Shown here: one piece after another, positions 22,869 through 30,369 of the stretch
Position numbering within the stretch: the stretch's first letter is position 1
Layout of the letters: every line of letters starts with the position of its first letter
Virus record (IMG/VR): IMGVR_UViG_3300025133_000434
Span: 1 to 30,369 of that record
Length of the DNA: 30,369 nt
Strand: one strand, 5' to 3'
Source of the DNA: a virus
Position numbers and translations under genes: made by a program
The notes under the pieces: generated by a model
What the model was told of the DNA's origin: nothing
Seen by the model: the letters and a program-made list of their open reading frames with translations, nothing else
The model's database searches: none

Positions 22869-23342
22869 ATGTCTGTAGAAGTCAAAATTGTCGCAGAGAA
22901 TACCAGTTCCTTGCTGAAAAAGTTAGGAGAGGTCGCGCAGACGATGACCGATCCGCGCGCCCTCCCCGATGTTAGTACCATGGTGAGCGCCATCAACACC
23001 CAATTGCCGCCGGGGATGGAGTGCGTGATCCTCGATCACCAAGAATCGAAAACGGAAAAACCCAAGACGAAAAAGAAAGCCGCTGCAAAAACGGCTGAAA
23101 GCGCGCCGGACGTTCCCGCTGAAGACGCAGCCGAAGACCCCCCAGTGGGCAGCGATGACCAACGTGCGTTCGACGACGCATTGGACCTCCTGGCGCAATG
23201 TTACGAACAGGAGAGCGGTAAGCGCGCTGTCCAGGCTCTACTCACGAAACACCGCGCCCAGAAGTTCAATGATATTGCTATCTCCCACGGGCCTGATTTG
23301 CTGAAGGCCGCAAAAAAGATTGTGGCGGATTGCGCCCCATGA
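22869..23342 (+). CDS. Hypothetical protein, replication module
   Basis: A 157-residue protein 15 bp after the helicase, with AAGAGG upstream of ATG 22869. It has a short N-terminal helical domain (MSVEVKIVAENTSSLLKKLG). A Lys/Ala-rich then acidic linker follows (TKKKAAAKTAES, then PAEDAAEDPP). The C-terminal helical domain reads FDDALDLLAQCYEQESGKRA, then LLTKHRAQKFNDI and LLKAAKKIV. I have seen similar C-terminal modules in phage DNA-metabolism proteins but cannot name the family. It overlaps the nuclease gene by 4 bp (ATGA), so the two are co-translated and may act together. Confidence 0.65.
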   Translation: MSVEVKIVAENTSSLLKKLGEVAQTMTDPRALPDVSTMVSAINTQLPPGMECVILDHQESKTEKPKTKKKAAAKTAESAPDVPAEDAAEDPPVGSDDQRAFDDALDLLAQCYEQESGKRAVQALLTKHRAQKFNDIAISHGPDLLKAAKKIVADCAP

Positions 23343-24559
23343 CGGAAGACACCGCGCAGCATTCAATTCTTGGTGCGTCTGGCATGGACCGCTGGTCTCA
23401 GTGTCCCGCCAGCGTTTCACTCTCCACTGGTCTGAACTCCTTGACGTCTTCCTTCGCAGCCGAAGGCCAGGGCGCTCACGCCTTGACAGAGCATTGTCTT
23501 GTCACCGGGGAAGACCCGCAACTCCTTATCGATGCGGAGTTCCCGTCAGACCTGGGCCCCATCAAGGTGGACGCCGAGATGGCAGACGCAGCGGAGATGT
23601 ATTTGGATTTGTGTGCGACCGTGTCCCAGAAAGCGAAATTCAACGCAGCCGAAATCCGGGTCAACGTGAACGCTCTTTGGGGGGACGACACCCCACCCGC
23701 AGACATGTTCGGCACAGCGGACTATGCGTGTTGGGGGACCCCCGACCGGCGGCTAACTGTCATTGATTTCAAATATGGCAAGGGTGTCGCCGTCGATATA
23801 GCCACCGCTGGTGGACTTAATCCCCAACTCCAGTATTACGCTCTTGGTGTCCTGCTTGGCATCCGGCAAGACGGTGAACAGTCGCCGCTATGGGTTGACA
23901 TCTACATCTGCCAACCCCGGGCAGATCATCCGTCCGGGCCGATCCGGCGGGCCACTCTGTCTGTCCTGGATTTGTTGGCCTGGGGCCATGACGTCCTAAA
24001 GCCCGCAGCCGAAGCGTGTTTCGCCGACAACCCGAAGGCTGTTGTTGGCCCCGGGTGTCGTTGGTGCCCCGCCAAAGGCCGGTGTCCTGCCCTTCGACAG
24101 GTCGCGCAAGAAACAGCGCGGGTTGAGTTCGACGGACTGCCGCCACTACCGATAGACCTGGACGACACAGAACTTGGTGCGGTCCTGGACAAGTCGGAGA
24201 TTATCCGCGCGTTTCTGGACGGTGTCCGGGCGGAAGCCTCCGGGCGGCTTGACCGGGGCGGGCGTGTCACCGGCTGGAAGCTGGTGCAGAAACGCGCTGT
24301 CCGAAAATGGTTAGACGAGGACCAAGTGTTTAGAATACTGGAAGACGCTGGACACCAGAACGACAAAATTCGTGTAACGAAGATCAAATCTCCAGCGCAG
24401 ATGGAGAAGGTTCTCAAAGATGACCAAGAGACCCTTGGCCGTCTGACTGATTTGATCTCAAAGGCAAGTTCGGGGGTCAGCCTCGTTAGGGACCTGACCC
24501 CCGGGCAAATTGCTGCTGCTGCTGACGCAGCGGCGGACTTCGATGAAATCCCGGAATGA
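23339..24559 (+). CDS. DUF2800 family RecB/Cas4-like Fe-S nuclease
   Basis: ATG 23339 overlaps the previous stop (ATGA). The 406-residue protein has PD-(D/E)XK nuclease motifs: E42-x4-H47, GTAD128, VID143-F-K145 and NPQLQYYALG (Q163/Q165, Y166). Four cysteines are placed as in Cas4/AddB-type iron-sulfur nucleases: C22 near the N-terminus (SQCPAS) and C240, C243, C249 (CRWC-x5-C). The enzyme would degrade or trim DNA ends, probably as the exonuclease of a phage recombination or replication system. It is followed by the DUF2815 SSB and the polymerase, the usual companions of DUF2800. The C-terminal third is basic and helical. Confidence 0.88.
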   Translation: MTEDTAQHSILGASGMDRWSQCPASVSLSTGLNSLTSSFAAEGQGAHALTEHCLVTGEDPQLLIDAEFPSDLGPIKVDAEMADAAEMYLDLCATVSQKAKFNAAEIRVNVNALWGDDTPPADMFGTADYACWGTPDRRLTVIDFKYGKGVAVDIATAGGLNPQLQYYALGVLLGIRQDGEQSPLWVDIYICQPRADHPSGPIRRATLSVLDLLAWGHDVLKPAAEACFADNPKAVVGPGCRWCPAKGRCPALRQVAQETARVEFDGLPPLPIDLDDTELGAVLDKSEIIRAFLDGVRAEASGRLDRGGRVTGWKLVQKRAVRKWLDEDQVFRILEDAGHQNDKIRVTKIKSPAQMEKVLKDDQETLGRLTDLISKASSGVSLVRDLTPGQIAAAADAAADFDEIPE

Positions 24560-24604
24560 CCCGGGTTTCAAACCCGACCAACACCAATGAAAAGGAAAAG
24601 TCAA

Positions 24605-25165
24605 ATGAGTGAAACTCTTCGTACCCCGGTGGGCGTGTCTTCGTTTGTTCACCTGTTTACCCCCCGGGCCCCAACGGCGGGCGCTGAACCCCGTTTCTCC
24701 ATGAATATCCTATTCAATGGAGAGGCGCAAACCTCGCCTGAGTTCAAGGCTCTCCAGAAGGCCGTGAAGGGATGCATCAAAGAGAAGTGGGGGGACAACC
24801 CGCCGTCGAAGCTCCGGAACCCGTTCCGGGACGCCAGCGAGAAAGACTATAACGGCTATGAGGAAGGCGTCATCTACATTAGCCCGTGGTCTAAGCAAAA
24901 GCCCGGGATCGTGGACGGTCGTCTGCAAGACGTCCTGGCCCAAGACGATGTCTTTCCGGGGCAACTGGTGCGGGCGACGATCCGTCCCTTTGCTTATGAC
25001 AACTCCGGCAACAGGGGTGTCTCCTTCGGGCTGCAAAACGTGCAGATCGTGAAGAAAGACATGCCGCGTCTTGACGGTAAGAAGGCCGCTAACAAGGATT
25101 TCGAAGCGGTAGACGACGACGCTGGAGAAGACGCCGACCCGTTCGACAACAACTTCGATTCCTAG
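24605..25165 (+). CDS. Single-stranded DNA-binding protein (DUF2815)
   Basis: ATG 24605 is chosen because AAGGAAAAG lies 4-5 nt upstream; ATG 24587 would place that site inside the gene. The 186-residue protein looks like DUF2815: TPVGVSSFVHLFTPRA, FSMNILFN, SPEFKALQKAVKGCI, then an OB-fold-like middle (VIYISPWSKQKPGIV, LVRATIRPFAYDNSG, RGVSFGLQNVQIVKK). The C-terminus is strongly acidic and ends DPFDNNFDS, like the protein-interaction tails of SSB and T7 gp2.5. It would coat ssDNA and recruit polymerase and helicase. A strong hairpin follows the gene. The palindrome CGGGTTT-C-AAACCCG (24562-24576) lies just before it. Confidence 0.88.
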   Translation: MSETLRTPVGVSSFVHLFTPRAPTAGAEPRFSMNILFNGEAQTSPEFKALQKAVKGCIKEKWGDNPPSKLRNPFRDASEKDYNGYEEGVIYISPWSKQKPGIVDGRLQDVLAQDDVFPGQLVRATIRPFAYDNSGNRGVSFGLQNVQIVKKDMPRLDGKKAANKDFEAVDDDAGEDADPFDNNFDS

Positions 25166-25172
25166 CCCCGGT

Positions 25173-25208
25173 CCCGGCGCATCTGTTTTTTTTAACAGAT
25201 GTGTCGGG
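25173..25208 (+). terminator. Strong hairpin with T-only loop after the SSB gene
   Basis: Arms 25173-25187 and 25194-25208 pair over 15 positions, including two G-U pairs, with a 6-nt loop of T only. The innermost 8 bp (CATCTGTT with AACAGATG) are perfect. No T-run follows the stem, so it may attenuate or protect the SSB message rather than end transcription fully. Confidence 0.7.
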
Positions 25209-25245
25209 TAACACGGCAAACACTGCAATACTAAGGAACCACGAT

Positions 25246-25476
25246 ATGCTGCATGACAATCTATCGACCACGCCTACAAAACGGATACCGTCCCTTTATA
25301 AGCTGAATTTCCTGGCCGATTGGCTGACCGGGCGGATAGACCGGCTGTCGGGTGTCATAATCTCGACCGGCGGGGGGACCCCCGAAATCGAGACCCACAT
25401 GAACGCCTTGGCGCTAGAACTCAACCATGTCACTGAACTGGTCGAGCAACAAGGAGGCGGCCATGAACGAGATTAA
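25246..25476 (+). CDS. Hypothetical small protein
   Basis: ATG 25246 follows AAGGA by about 7 nt and is preferred over an in-frame GTG at 25201 that lies in the hairpin. The 76-residue product is mostly helical, with a Gly-rich turn (STGGGTPEIE) and a long final helix (ALALELNHVTELVEQQ). No family is recognised. It overlaps the next gene by 14 bp and stands between SSB and polymerase genes, so a replication accessory role is possible. Confidence 0.6.
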   Translation: MLHDNLSTTPTKRIPSLYKLNFLADWLTGRIDRLSGVIISTGGGTPEIETHMNALALELNHVTELVEQQGGGHERD

Positions 25477-25645
25477 GATCATAGGCCGCGACATCGTCTA
25501 TGCCGGAGAAGTGGTCGCCCGGCTGAACAAGGAAAATCTAGCCTCGACGGAAGACCGGTTCCTGACTGACATCCAGGCGGTTGAGACCCCGGGATCAAAC
25601 AACTGTCAGGACTGCCGCTGGTACGACCCAGACGTGGACGGTTGA
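25463..25645 (+). CDS. Hypothetical small protein with a C-x-x-C pair
   Basis: ATG 25463 is preceded by a perfect AAGGAGG 5 nt upstream, so the gene is likely translated well. The 60-residue product has two short beta strands (NEIKIIGRDIVYAGEVVARL), a helix and a C-terminal N-x-C-Q-D-C-R-W motif. One C-x-x-C pair is not enough for a typical zinc finger alone. No family is recognised. It ends 1 bp before the GTG proposed for the polymerase. Confidence 0.6.
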   Translation: MNEIKIIGRDIVYAGEVVARLNKENLASTEDRFLTDIQAVETPGSNNCQDCRWYDPDVDG

Positions 25646-25646
25646 T

Positions 25647-27572
25647 GTGGCAGAAACGCTACACCTCGACGTGGAGACTATCTCCGCAGCAGACCTCCGG
25701 CAAACCGGGGTCTTCAGATATGTTGACGACCCCACAACAGACGTCATTGTCGCCTGCTACGCCTTCGGCCCCCAGGGCCCGGTTGGTGTCTGGCTACCAG
25801 GGCAGCCGTGCCCCCCGGATGTTCGAACCCATATCGAGAACGACGGAAAGATTGCGGCATGGAATGCACAGTTCGAGCGTCTGGTTTGCGGCGGCATACT
25901 GAGCCCAAGACACGGCTGGCCGCAAGTGCCCAAAGAGAACTGGGTTTGCACAATGGCGCAAGCCAGCTATTGGGGCCTCCCTCTATCGCTGGACATGGCC
26001 GCCGCCGCTATGAAGGGACCACCCAAGGACAAAGACGGCCACGCTTTGATGTTGCGCATGTCTCGGCCTCGGAAGGTCAACACTGACGGTACTTTCGAAT
26101 GGTGGCACGAAGACGACCCGGCGCGGTACCAGCGGCTACAGGACTATTGCGTCCAGGATGTCGAGGCAGAACGTAGCATCGCGTATCGCCTCCCTGCGCT
26201 GCCGCCACAAGAAGTCGCGGTCTATCAATCGGACCAAGCAATCAACGACCGGGGTGTCTGGCTTGACGTAAATCTTGTGCTTACCATGGAACGCTATGCC
26301 GTCAATGCCAAACAGGCCCTTGACCTCGAAATGACGCAGGTCACCGGGGGCACGGTCAAGACATGTAATCAGGTCGCTAAAATTCTCGGATTTGTCCGGC
26401 AGACATATCTGGGGGTGAACTCTCTGGACAAATCTTCGGTTACCAAGGCGCTCGCAGATAGTCACCTGACCGGAAACGCGAGACGCGCTGTTGAACTCCG
26501 CAAGCTCGCGGCCAAGAGTTCCACGGCAAAACTGGCGTCAATGCTGCGCTGCGTCGGGACCGATAGCCGTGTCCGGGGCATGTTGCAATACTACGGAGCG
26601 TTTCGCACCGGTCGCCACGCCGGGAGATTGATCCAACCACAGAACATGCCGCGCGGTGAAATCAAAAATGTTGAAAAAGCGATCACCTGGATGCTCGACG
26701 GCGTCGCCCCTGAGATGATCGAGATGACCTTCGGCCCGATACTCACGGTCGTGTCTTCGTGTCTCCGGGGGTGTCTCGCCGCGCCGGAGGGTAGAGAACT
26801 TGCTGTCGTCGATTTCTCACAAATCGAAGCGAGGGTTTTGGCATGGGAAGCCGGGCAACAAGATATCCTGGATGTTTTTGCAAACGGCGAGGATGTGTAC
26901 GTTTACGATGCCAAGCAGATCGGTTCGGACAACCGGGCCCTGGGCAAAGTCTGTCGGCTTGGTCTGGGCTACGGCATGGGCAAGGCCAAGTTTGTCGAGA
27001 CGGCAGTCACCTACGGCTTGTCTCTGACTGAAGATTTTGCCGGGGAAGTCGTTTCCGGCTGGCGCAAATCGAACCCGTACATCACGGGGTTCTGGTACGA
27101 CTGCCAGGACGCCGCCATGAAAGCAATCCGGAAACGGAAAATCTACCGGGTGGGTAAAGTTTCATACGCAATGATGGGGGGAAACCTGATCTGCAAATTG
27201 CCGTCCGGGCGGTACTTGGTCTACCGGGAGGCTCAAGTCGAAACGGACGAAGAAGGCCGAGGGCGAATTACATACCTCGGGATAAACCAGTATAGCCGCA
27301 AATGGGAGCGGCAAGACACCTGGGGCGGAAAGCTGGTCGAGAATATCACCCAGGCCATTGCTAGAGATTTGATGGTCGAAGCAATGCTGCGCCTCGACCA
27401 CGCCGGTCACGAGGTACTGCTGACCGTGCATGATGAATTGATTGTTGAACTACCAGAGAAGACCTCCGGGGGCCTCCCGGACATAGAGAAAACCATAAAG
27501 ATCAACCCGGGGTGGGCCGCTGATTTGCCGACCGACTGTGATGGCTGGGTAGGACGACGATACCGAAAATGA
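25647..27572 (+). CDS. DNA polymerase, family A, with 3'-5' exonuclease domain
   Basis: GTG 25647, just after the previous stop, is taken as start because the protein then begins VAETLHLDVET at the exonuclease motif; an earlier reading from 25581 overlaps the previous gene. The 641-residue product has Exo I D8-x-E10, Exo II AWNAQFE (71-77) and Exo III YCVQD (167-171). Polymerase motifs are RTGRHAGRLIQPQN (320-333), motif A VVDFSQIEAR (D389), motif B around K434-Y442 (LGKVCRLGLGYG) and motif C VHDE (594-597). It has no 5'-3' exonuclease domain. It would be the replicative phage polymerase, with SSB and primase-helicase nearby. Confidence 0.95.
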   Translation: MAETLHLDVETISAADLRQTGVFRYVDDPTTDVIVACYAFGPQGPVGVWLPGQPCPPDVRTHIENDGKIAAWNAQFERLVCGGILSPRHGWPQVPKENWVCTMAQASYWGLPLSLDMAAAAMKGPPKDKDGHALMLRMSRPRKVNTDGTFEWWHEDDPARYQRLQDYCVQDVEAERSIAYRLPALPPQEVAVYQSDQAINDRGVWLDVNLVLTMERYAVNAKQALDLEMTQVTGGTVKTCNQVAKILGFVRQTYLGVNSLDKSSVTKALADSHLTGNARRAVELRKLAAKSSTAKLASMLRCVGTDSRVRGMLQYYGAFRTGRHAGRLIQPQNMPRGEIKNVEKAITWMLDGVAPEMIEMTFGPILTVVSSCLRGCLAAPEGRELAVVDFSQIEARVLAWEAGQQDILDVFANGEDVYVYDAKQIGSDNRALGKVCRLGLGYGMGKAKFVETAVTYGLSLTEDFAGEVVSGWRKSNPYITGFWYDCQDAAMKAIRKRKIYRVGKVSYAMMGGNLICKLPSGRYLVYREAQVETDEEGRGRITYLGINQYSRKWERQDTWGGKLVENITQAIARDLMVEAMLRLDHAGHEVLLTVHDELIVELPEKTSGGLPDIEKTIKINPGWAADLPTDCDGWVGRRYRK

Positions 27573-27638
27573 AAGGCGCTCCGTCTGTTATTGCGAACGA
27601 CAAAGCAAGACGATAAAATGAACACCCTTTAACGGCAA

Positions 27639-27670
27639 GGCCCCGGCGGGGAACCACTCCCACCGGGGCC
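27639..27670. terminator. GC-rich hairpin between polymerase and primase genes
   Basis: GGCCCCGG (27639-27646) pairs with CCGGGGCC (27663-27670). After one C/A mismatch, three further G-C pairs follow (27648-27650 with 27659-27661), closing an 8-nt loop. No T-run follows on either side. It may slow transcription or protect the polymerase mRNA. Confidence 0.6.
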
Positions 27671-27704
27671 ATTAACACTCAACACCCTGAAAGGAAACAC
27701 AGGA

Positions 27705-27785
27705 ATGCCTAACCACAATATACTCCCTCCACCCCGGGATGACAAGCCTCTAACGGGGGGAGGGCGCTGCGGTGGACGGCGGTAG
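27705..27785 (+). CDS. Short proline/glycine-rich ORF before the primase-helicase (26 aa)
   Basis: ATG 27705 follows AAAGGAA (about 27689-27696). The 26-residue product (MPNHNILPPPRDDKPLTGGG then RCGGRR) ends at TAG 27783-27785 and overlaps the GTG start of the next gene by 14 bp. It is preceded by a plausible ribosome binding site. It could be a small protein or a leader that couples translation to the primase-helicase. It is too short to assign by family. Confidence 0.4.
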   Translation: MPNHNILPPPRDDKPLTGGGRCGGRR

Positions 27786-30111
27786 TAATGTGATTACAAT
27801 CGCAAAACGTGTCGAACTCTCCAACGAAGATTTCCTCAGAGGAATTTTCGGAACCGAATGGAAACGGGCGCACACCACCAGTTTCAAGGAAGACCCATAT
27901 GATCTGGATACCTTGAACCTCCGGCACTACTGGGGCGGAGGACCCGCCGAGACACAGCTACAGTATTGTACGGAAGACCGGAACACCTATTTTGTCATTT
28001 CACTCTTTGAACTCGCCGATGATGGACGTGCGCGGCGACGCAAAGACCTTCACGATGCGACGTATGTGATCACGATTGACGATGTTCACGACAAGGTCCC
28101 TGCGGAAAACCTGAAGGATTTACCGGAACCGAGTTACAAGCTGGAGACCTCCCCGGGGAATGAACAATGGGGCTACCTGTTGGAGACACCGGAAACCCGA
28201 CAGGAGAGAATAGACGCGCTGCTGAACGGTCTGGTTGCTGCGGGCATTGCTGATGACATGAAAGACCCAGGCATGAAAGGCGTCACCAGATATGTGCGTA
28301 TGCCGGTGGGCTCGAACACCAAGAAAAAATACAACGCCGCCTACAAATGTAAACTGACGGTTTGGGAACCAACACGCAAATTCCAACTTGAAGATTTAGC
28401 GCGGCCATTCGGGATCGATGTCACGAATGTTTCGGCGCAGACCTCACGGTACGGCACGGGCATCCCGGAGACAGAAGACCCGATAATCCCGTTGCTGCAT
28501 CAAGCCGGGGTATTCAAAGGCAAGATCAAGCCGGGCACCTACGATGTCGAATGCCCGTGGATAGACGAACACACCGGGGCGGCGGACAGCGGAGCGGCAT
28601 ACCTGTCTCCGTTCGGTTTCCGCTGCCACCACGGTTCGCATGACGACAGACATTTCGGGCATGTTCTGGATTACCTGGAGGAAAACATCACGGGTGCCAA
28701 AAAGTCTGTGCAATGGGCTCAGATGGTCCACGAGTTTGATGAAGAAAGCCGCTGGCCGTTCACGATTGCCAAGACATGGAGGACAAAAGACGTCATCGAG
28801 GAACACGCCGGTTGGCTGACCCACTTACAGACTCTGGACCCCGCCCGTTACGACAGCTTGGTGGAACAGTGGGATATCGTGTGCGGGGTCTCAGGCAGTG
28901 TGATCGCAGACATAGAAAGAGGCGCGGAGGCAGAACACGAACACAGAAACACCGGGGGCCTTGGAGTTCTCCGGCCTTCGGATTGGGCCGGAAGACCGAC
29001 TCCGGTGCGTGATTGGGTGGTGGATGATTGGCTGCCGCGCGGCAAAGTCACGTCTCTGTACGGTGACGGCGGTTTGGGAAAAACACTTCTAGCGCAGATG
29101 TTAGCGACTTCACTGTCGAGAGGCGACGATTGGCTTGGTGAAAGAACGAAGAAGACACGGGTTCTCTGTGTCCTGTGTGAAGACGATGAAGAGGAGATGT
29201 GGCGTCGGCAGGATGACATCAACAGAAAATTCGTCCTGGATATGAACTCCTGGGACGACGACGACAGCCTCTTTTATATGTGCCGGGAGGGGGAAGATAA
29301 TCTACTGATGACGTTCGACAAGCAATCTCTGGGTACACTGACGAACTTCTGGGCGAAGCTCCGAGACACGGCTGTGGCCTTTGACGCCGAGGTAGTAATT
29401 CTGGACACCCTGGCGGATATCTTTGGGGGCAACGAAATCAATCGGCTGGAAGTCAGACAGTTTGTGCAGCGGGCTCTTCTGGGGCTGGCGCAGAGCATCA
29501 ACGGTAGTGTTCTGTTTTTGGCGCACCCGTCTCAGGCGGGCAAATCGTCCGGGCAAGGCTTCTCTGGCTCAACTGCGTGGAACAACTCAGTCCGGTCAAG
29601 ATGGTATCTTTCGTCGATGGACGAAGATGATTCACGGGGGAATTACCGCAGACTGTCGCGGGTCAAATCAAACTACAGCGCGTCGGGTTCGGACACGGAC
29701 AAAATCCTTGAGTGGGAAAGGGGGGTCTTCAGGGTTGTGCGGTCGGCTGAAGACGGCGAAGTCGATGAGACCACCGGAAAATCTCAGAATGATGTGGAAA
29801 TCGGGAAGATCATTATTGACGGTGTATTGCTGGCGGACAGGCAAAAAGTCACATTGGGAAAAAAGAAGGGTGCCAGGACTGCGTATCTAGCTGATTGGTG
29901 CCGACATGAGATTTCCCGGGCGGATATCTACACGGTCAGCATGATAGACCAAGTGATGCGGCGCATGTTGGTAGAGGGTGAACTTGTCGAGGGCGTGGAA
30001 AAATCCTGGCGTACCGACGGGGGCACGGGCCGGAACAAAGCCCGGGGGATCGGGTATGTTGACCTGGACTCAGCAGGAGCTGCGCGCGATGAGATTAACC
30101 CATTCTCGTGA
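27772..30111 (+). CDS. Primase-helicase fusion (AEP/RepB-like primase plus RepA-like AAA ATPase)
   Basis: GTG 27772 follows GGGAGG by about 9 nt. The 779-residue protein has an N-terminal primase-polymerase-like part, with YVITIDDV (D103/D104, the metal-binding strand) and TRYVRMPVGSNTKKK (R173, R176, P178), a pattern of archaeo-eukaryotic primase relatives. A segment CPWIDEHT (261-268) with FRCHHGSH (283-290) follows, as in phage primase-helicases. The ATPase has Walker A GDGGLGKT (431-438), Walker B VVILD (541-545), AHPS (584-587) and GSTAWNNSVRSRWYL near the expected arginine finger, as in RepA-type hexameric helicases. A C-terminal winged-helix-like end is possible. It would prime and unwind DNA for the family A polymerase. 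Confidence 0.85.
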   Translation: MDGGSNVITIAKRVELSNEDFLRGIFGTEWKRAHTTSFKEDPYDLDTLNLRHYWGGGPAETQLQYCTEDRNTYFVISLFELADDGRARRRKDLHDATYVITIDDVHDKVPAENLKDLPEPSYKLETSPGNEQWGYLLETPETRQERIDALLNGLVAAGIADDMKDPGMKGVTRYVRMPVGSNTKKKYNAAYKCKLTVWEPTRKFQLEDLARPFGIDVTNVSAQTSRYGTGIPETEDPIIPLLHQAGVFKGKIKPGTYDVECPWIDEHTGAADSGAAYLSPFGFRCHHGSHDDRHFGHVLDYLEENITGAKKSVQWAQMVHEFDEESRWPFTIAKTWRTKDVIEEHAGWLTHLQTLDPARYDSLVEQWDIVCGVSGSVIADIERGAEAEHEHRNTGGLGVLRPSDWAGRPTPVRDWVVDDWLPRGKVTSLYGDGGLGKTLLAQMLATSLSRGDDWLGERTKKTRVLCVLCEDDEEEMWRRQDDINRKFVLDMNSWDDDDSLFYMCREGEDNLLMTFDKQSLGTLTNFWAKLRDTAVAFDAEVVILDTLADIFGGNEINRLEVRQFVQRALLGLAQSINGSVLFLAHPSQAGKSSGQGFSGSTAWNNSVRSRWYLSSMDEDDSRGNYRRLSRVKSNYSASGSDTDKILEWERGVFRVVRSAEDGEVDETTGKSQNDVEIGKIIIDGVLLADRQKVTLGKKKGARTAYLADWCRHEISRADIYTVSMIDQVMRRMLVEGELVEGVEKSWRTDGGTGRNKARGIGYVDLDSAGAARDEINPFS

Positions 30112-30179
30112 TAGAGGGGTCCTGGTGTCTCAGAGTGAACGGATTACAAACCGTTAGAAAATTCACCTATAAAATTTAC

Positions 30180-30369
30180 CTAGTTAATCCGGCGGTCGTG
30201 AGCGTCAGCGGCAGCAGCAGATGCTACGGTAGAACCGCGAGGCACGATTTCAACTTTACCGCCCGCATCGACCACACGCGCTGCGATTAGACCAAGCGTC
30301 GCAGCTTGTGCCGTCACCGTTGGCCAGCCGAGAGACTGTGCCTCAACATCGTCGGCGGCGAGTCCAAGT
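30180..30369 (-). CDS. Unknown protein, C-terminal 62 residues (partial at window edge)
   Basis: On the minus strand a frame stays open from the right edge to a TAG at 30180-30182. It reads LGLAADDVEAQSLGWPTVTA, then a helix-like AATLGLIAARVV, then GKVEIVPRGSTVASAAAADA and HDRRIN. The composition (Ala, Val, Asp, Gly, balanced charge) is protein-like, and no start is visible because the gene runs off the window. It converges on the primase-helicase gene, leaving 68 bp between them. No family is recognised. Confidence 0.55.
   Translation of the reverse strand, partial: LGLAADDVEAQSLGWPTVTAQAATLGLIAARVVDAGGKVEIVPRGSTVASAAAADAHDRRIN

Noticed and set aside
24562-24576. Palindrome CGGGTTT-C-AAACCCG after the DUF2800 gene as a terminator
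   Set aside because: One-base centre cannot form a normal RNA loop, no T-run follows, and the SSB gene needs read-through; kept only as a note.
25581-25646. Longer N-terminus of the DNA polymerase
   Set aside because: The extension overlaps a well-started small gene and adds no exonuclease sequence; the domain begins right after GTG 25647.
27569-27616. 15-codon ORF overlapping the polymerase stop (ATGA)
   Set aside because: Too short, no ribosome-binding site, and no sign of conservation can be seen.
30138-30155. Hairpin AACGG-ATTACAAA-CCGTT as a tRNA anticodon arm
   Set aside because: The loop has 8 nt and no D, T or acceptor arms can be folded around it; it could at most be a weak terminator between convergent genes.
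30108-30290. 60-codon + strand frame after the primase-helicase
   Set aside because: No ribosome-binding site or domain, and it lies opposite a better-looking minus-strand gene.
1-30369. CRISPR array or insertion sequence
   Set aside because: No regularly spaced repeats with unique spacers and no transposase motifs were seen; the only tandem repeats are coding or very short.

Overview
The window looks like most of a temperate, podovirus-type bacteriophage genome, probably infecting an alphaproteobacterium. It is GC-rich and densely packed, with many 1-8 bp start/stop overlaps. The host guess rests on family resemblance recalled from memory: a small secreted protein of a type common in Rhodobacterales and Rhizobiales, and an integrase whose tyrosine box reads VYGHHSPDY. 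No database search was possible.

Left arm (1-16.8 kb, all + strand): late genes. It opens with the end of a tail-fibre assembly-type protein. A compact lysis cassette follows: a secreted small protein, a holin candidate, an M15-type endolysin, a second membrane protein, and overlapping inner- and outer-membrane spanins. Then come the large terminase, portal, scaffold and major capsid protein, and a strong hairpin. The series ends with a small unknown protein, a head-tail adaptor, a tail nozzle, a gp13-like protein, two internal virion proteins, two large ejection-type proteins and a small structural protein. Lysis genes directly before the large terminase, and a gp13/gp14/gp15/gp16-like series after the nozzle, recall T7. 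The 702-aa portal and the adaptor recall P22/SU10-type heads.

Lysogeny region (16.8-18.95 kb): a complete tRNA-Thr(GGT) lies beside an integrase on the minus strand. Between them are short direct repeats and a nested palindrome, probably attP. An excisionase-like protein overlaps the integrase start, and an XRE-type repressor lies upstream of it. The repressor has a readable promoter (TTGACA, 17 nt, CATATT). CAAYATGTT elements suggest operators shared with a divergent early promoter. Phage genes continue on both sides, so this is not an integrated prophage end.

Right arm (18.95-30.1 kb, + strand): early and replication genes. These are a Cro-like protein, small accessory proteins, a RuvC-like resolvase, a winged-helix protein, an SNF2-type helicase, a RecB/Cas4-like Fe-S nuclease (DUF2800), an SSB (DUF2815), a family A DNA polymerase, and a primase-helicase fusion. 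Together they cover priming, unwinding, synthesis, single-strand protection and junction resolution. No RNA polymerase or small terminase was recognised. At the right edge a minus-strand gene begins that runs off the window.
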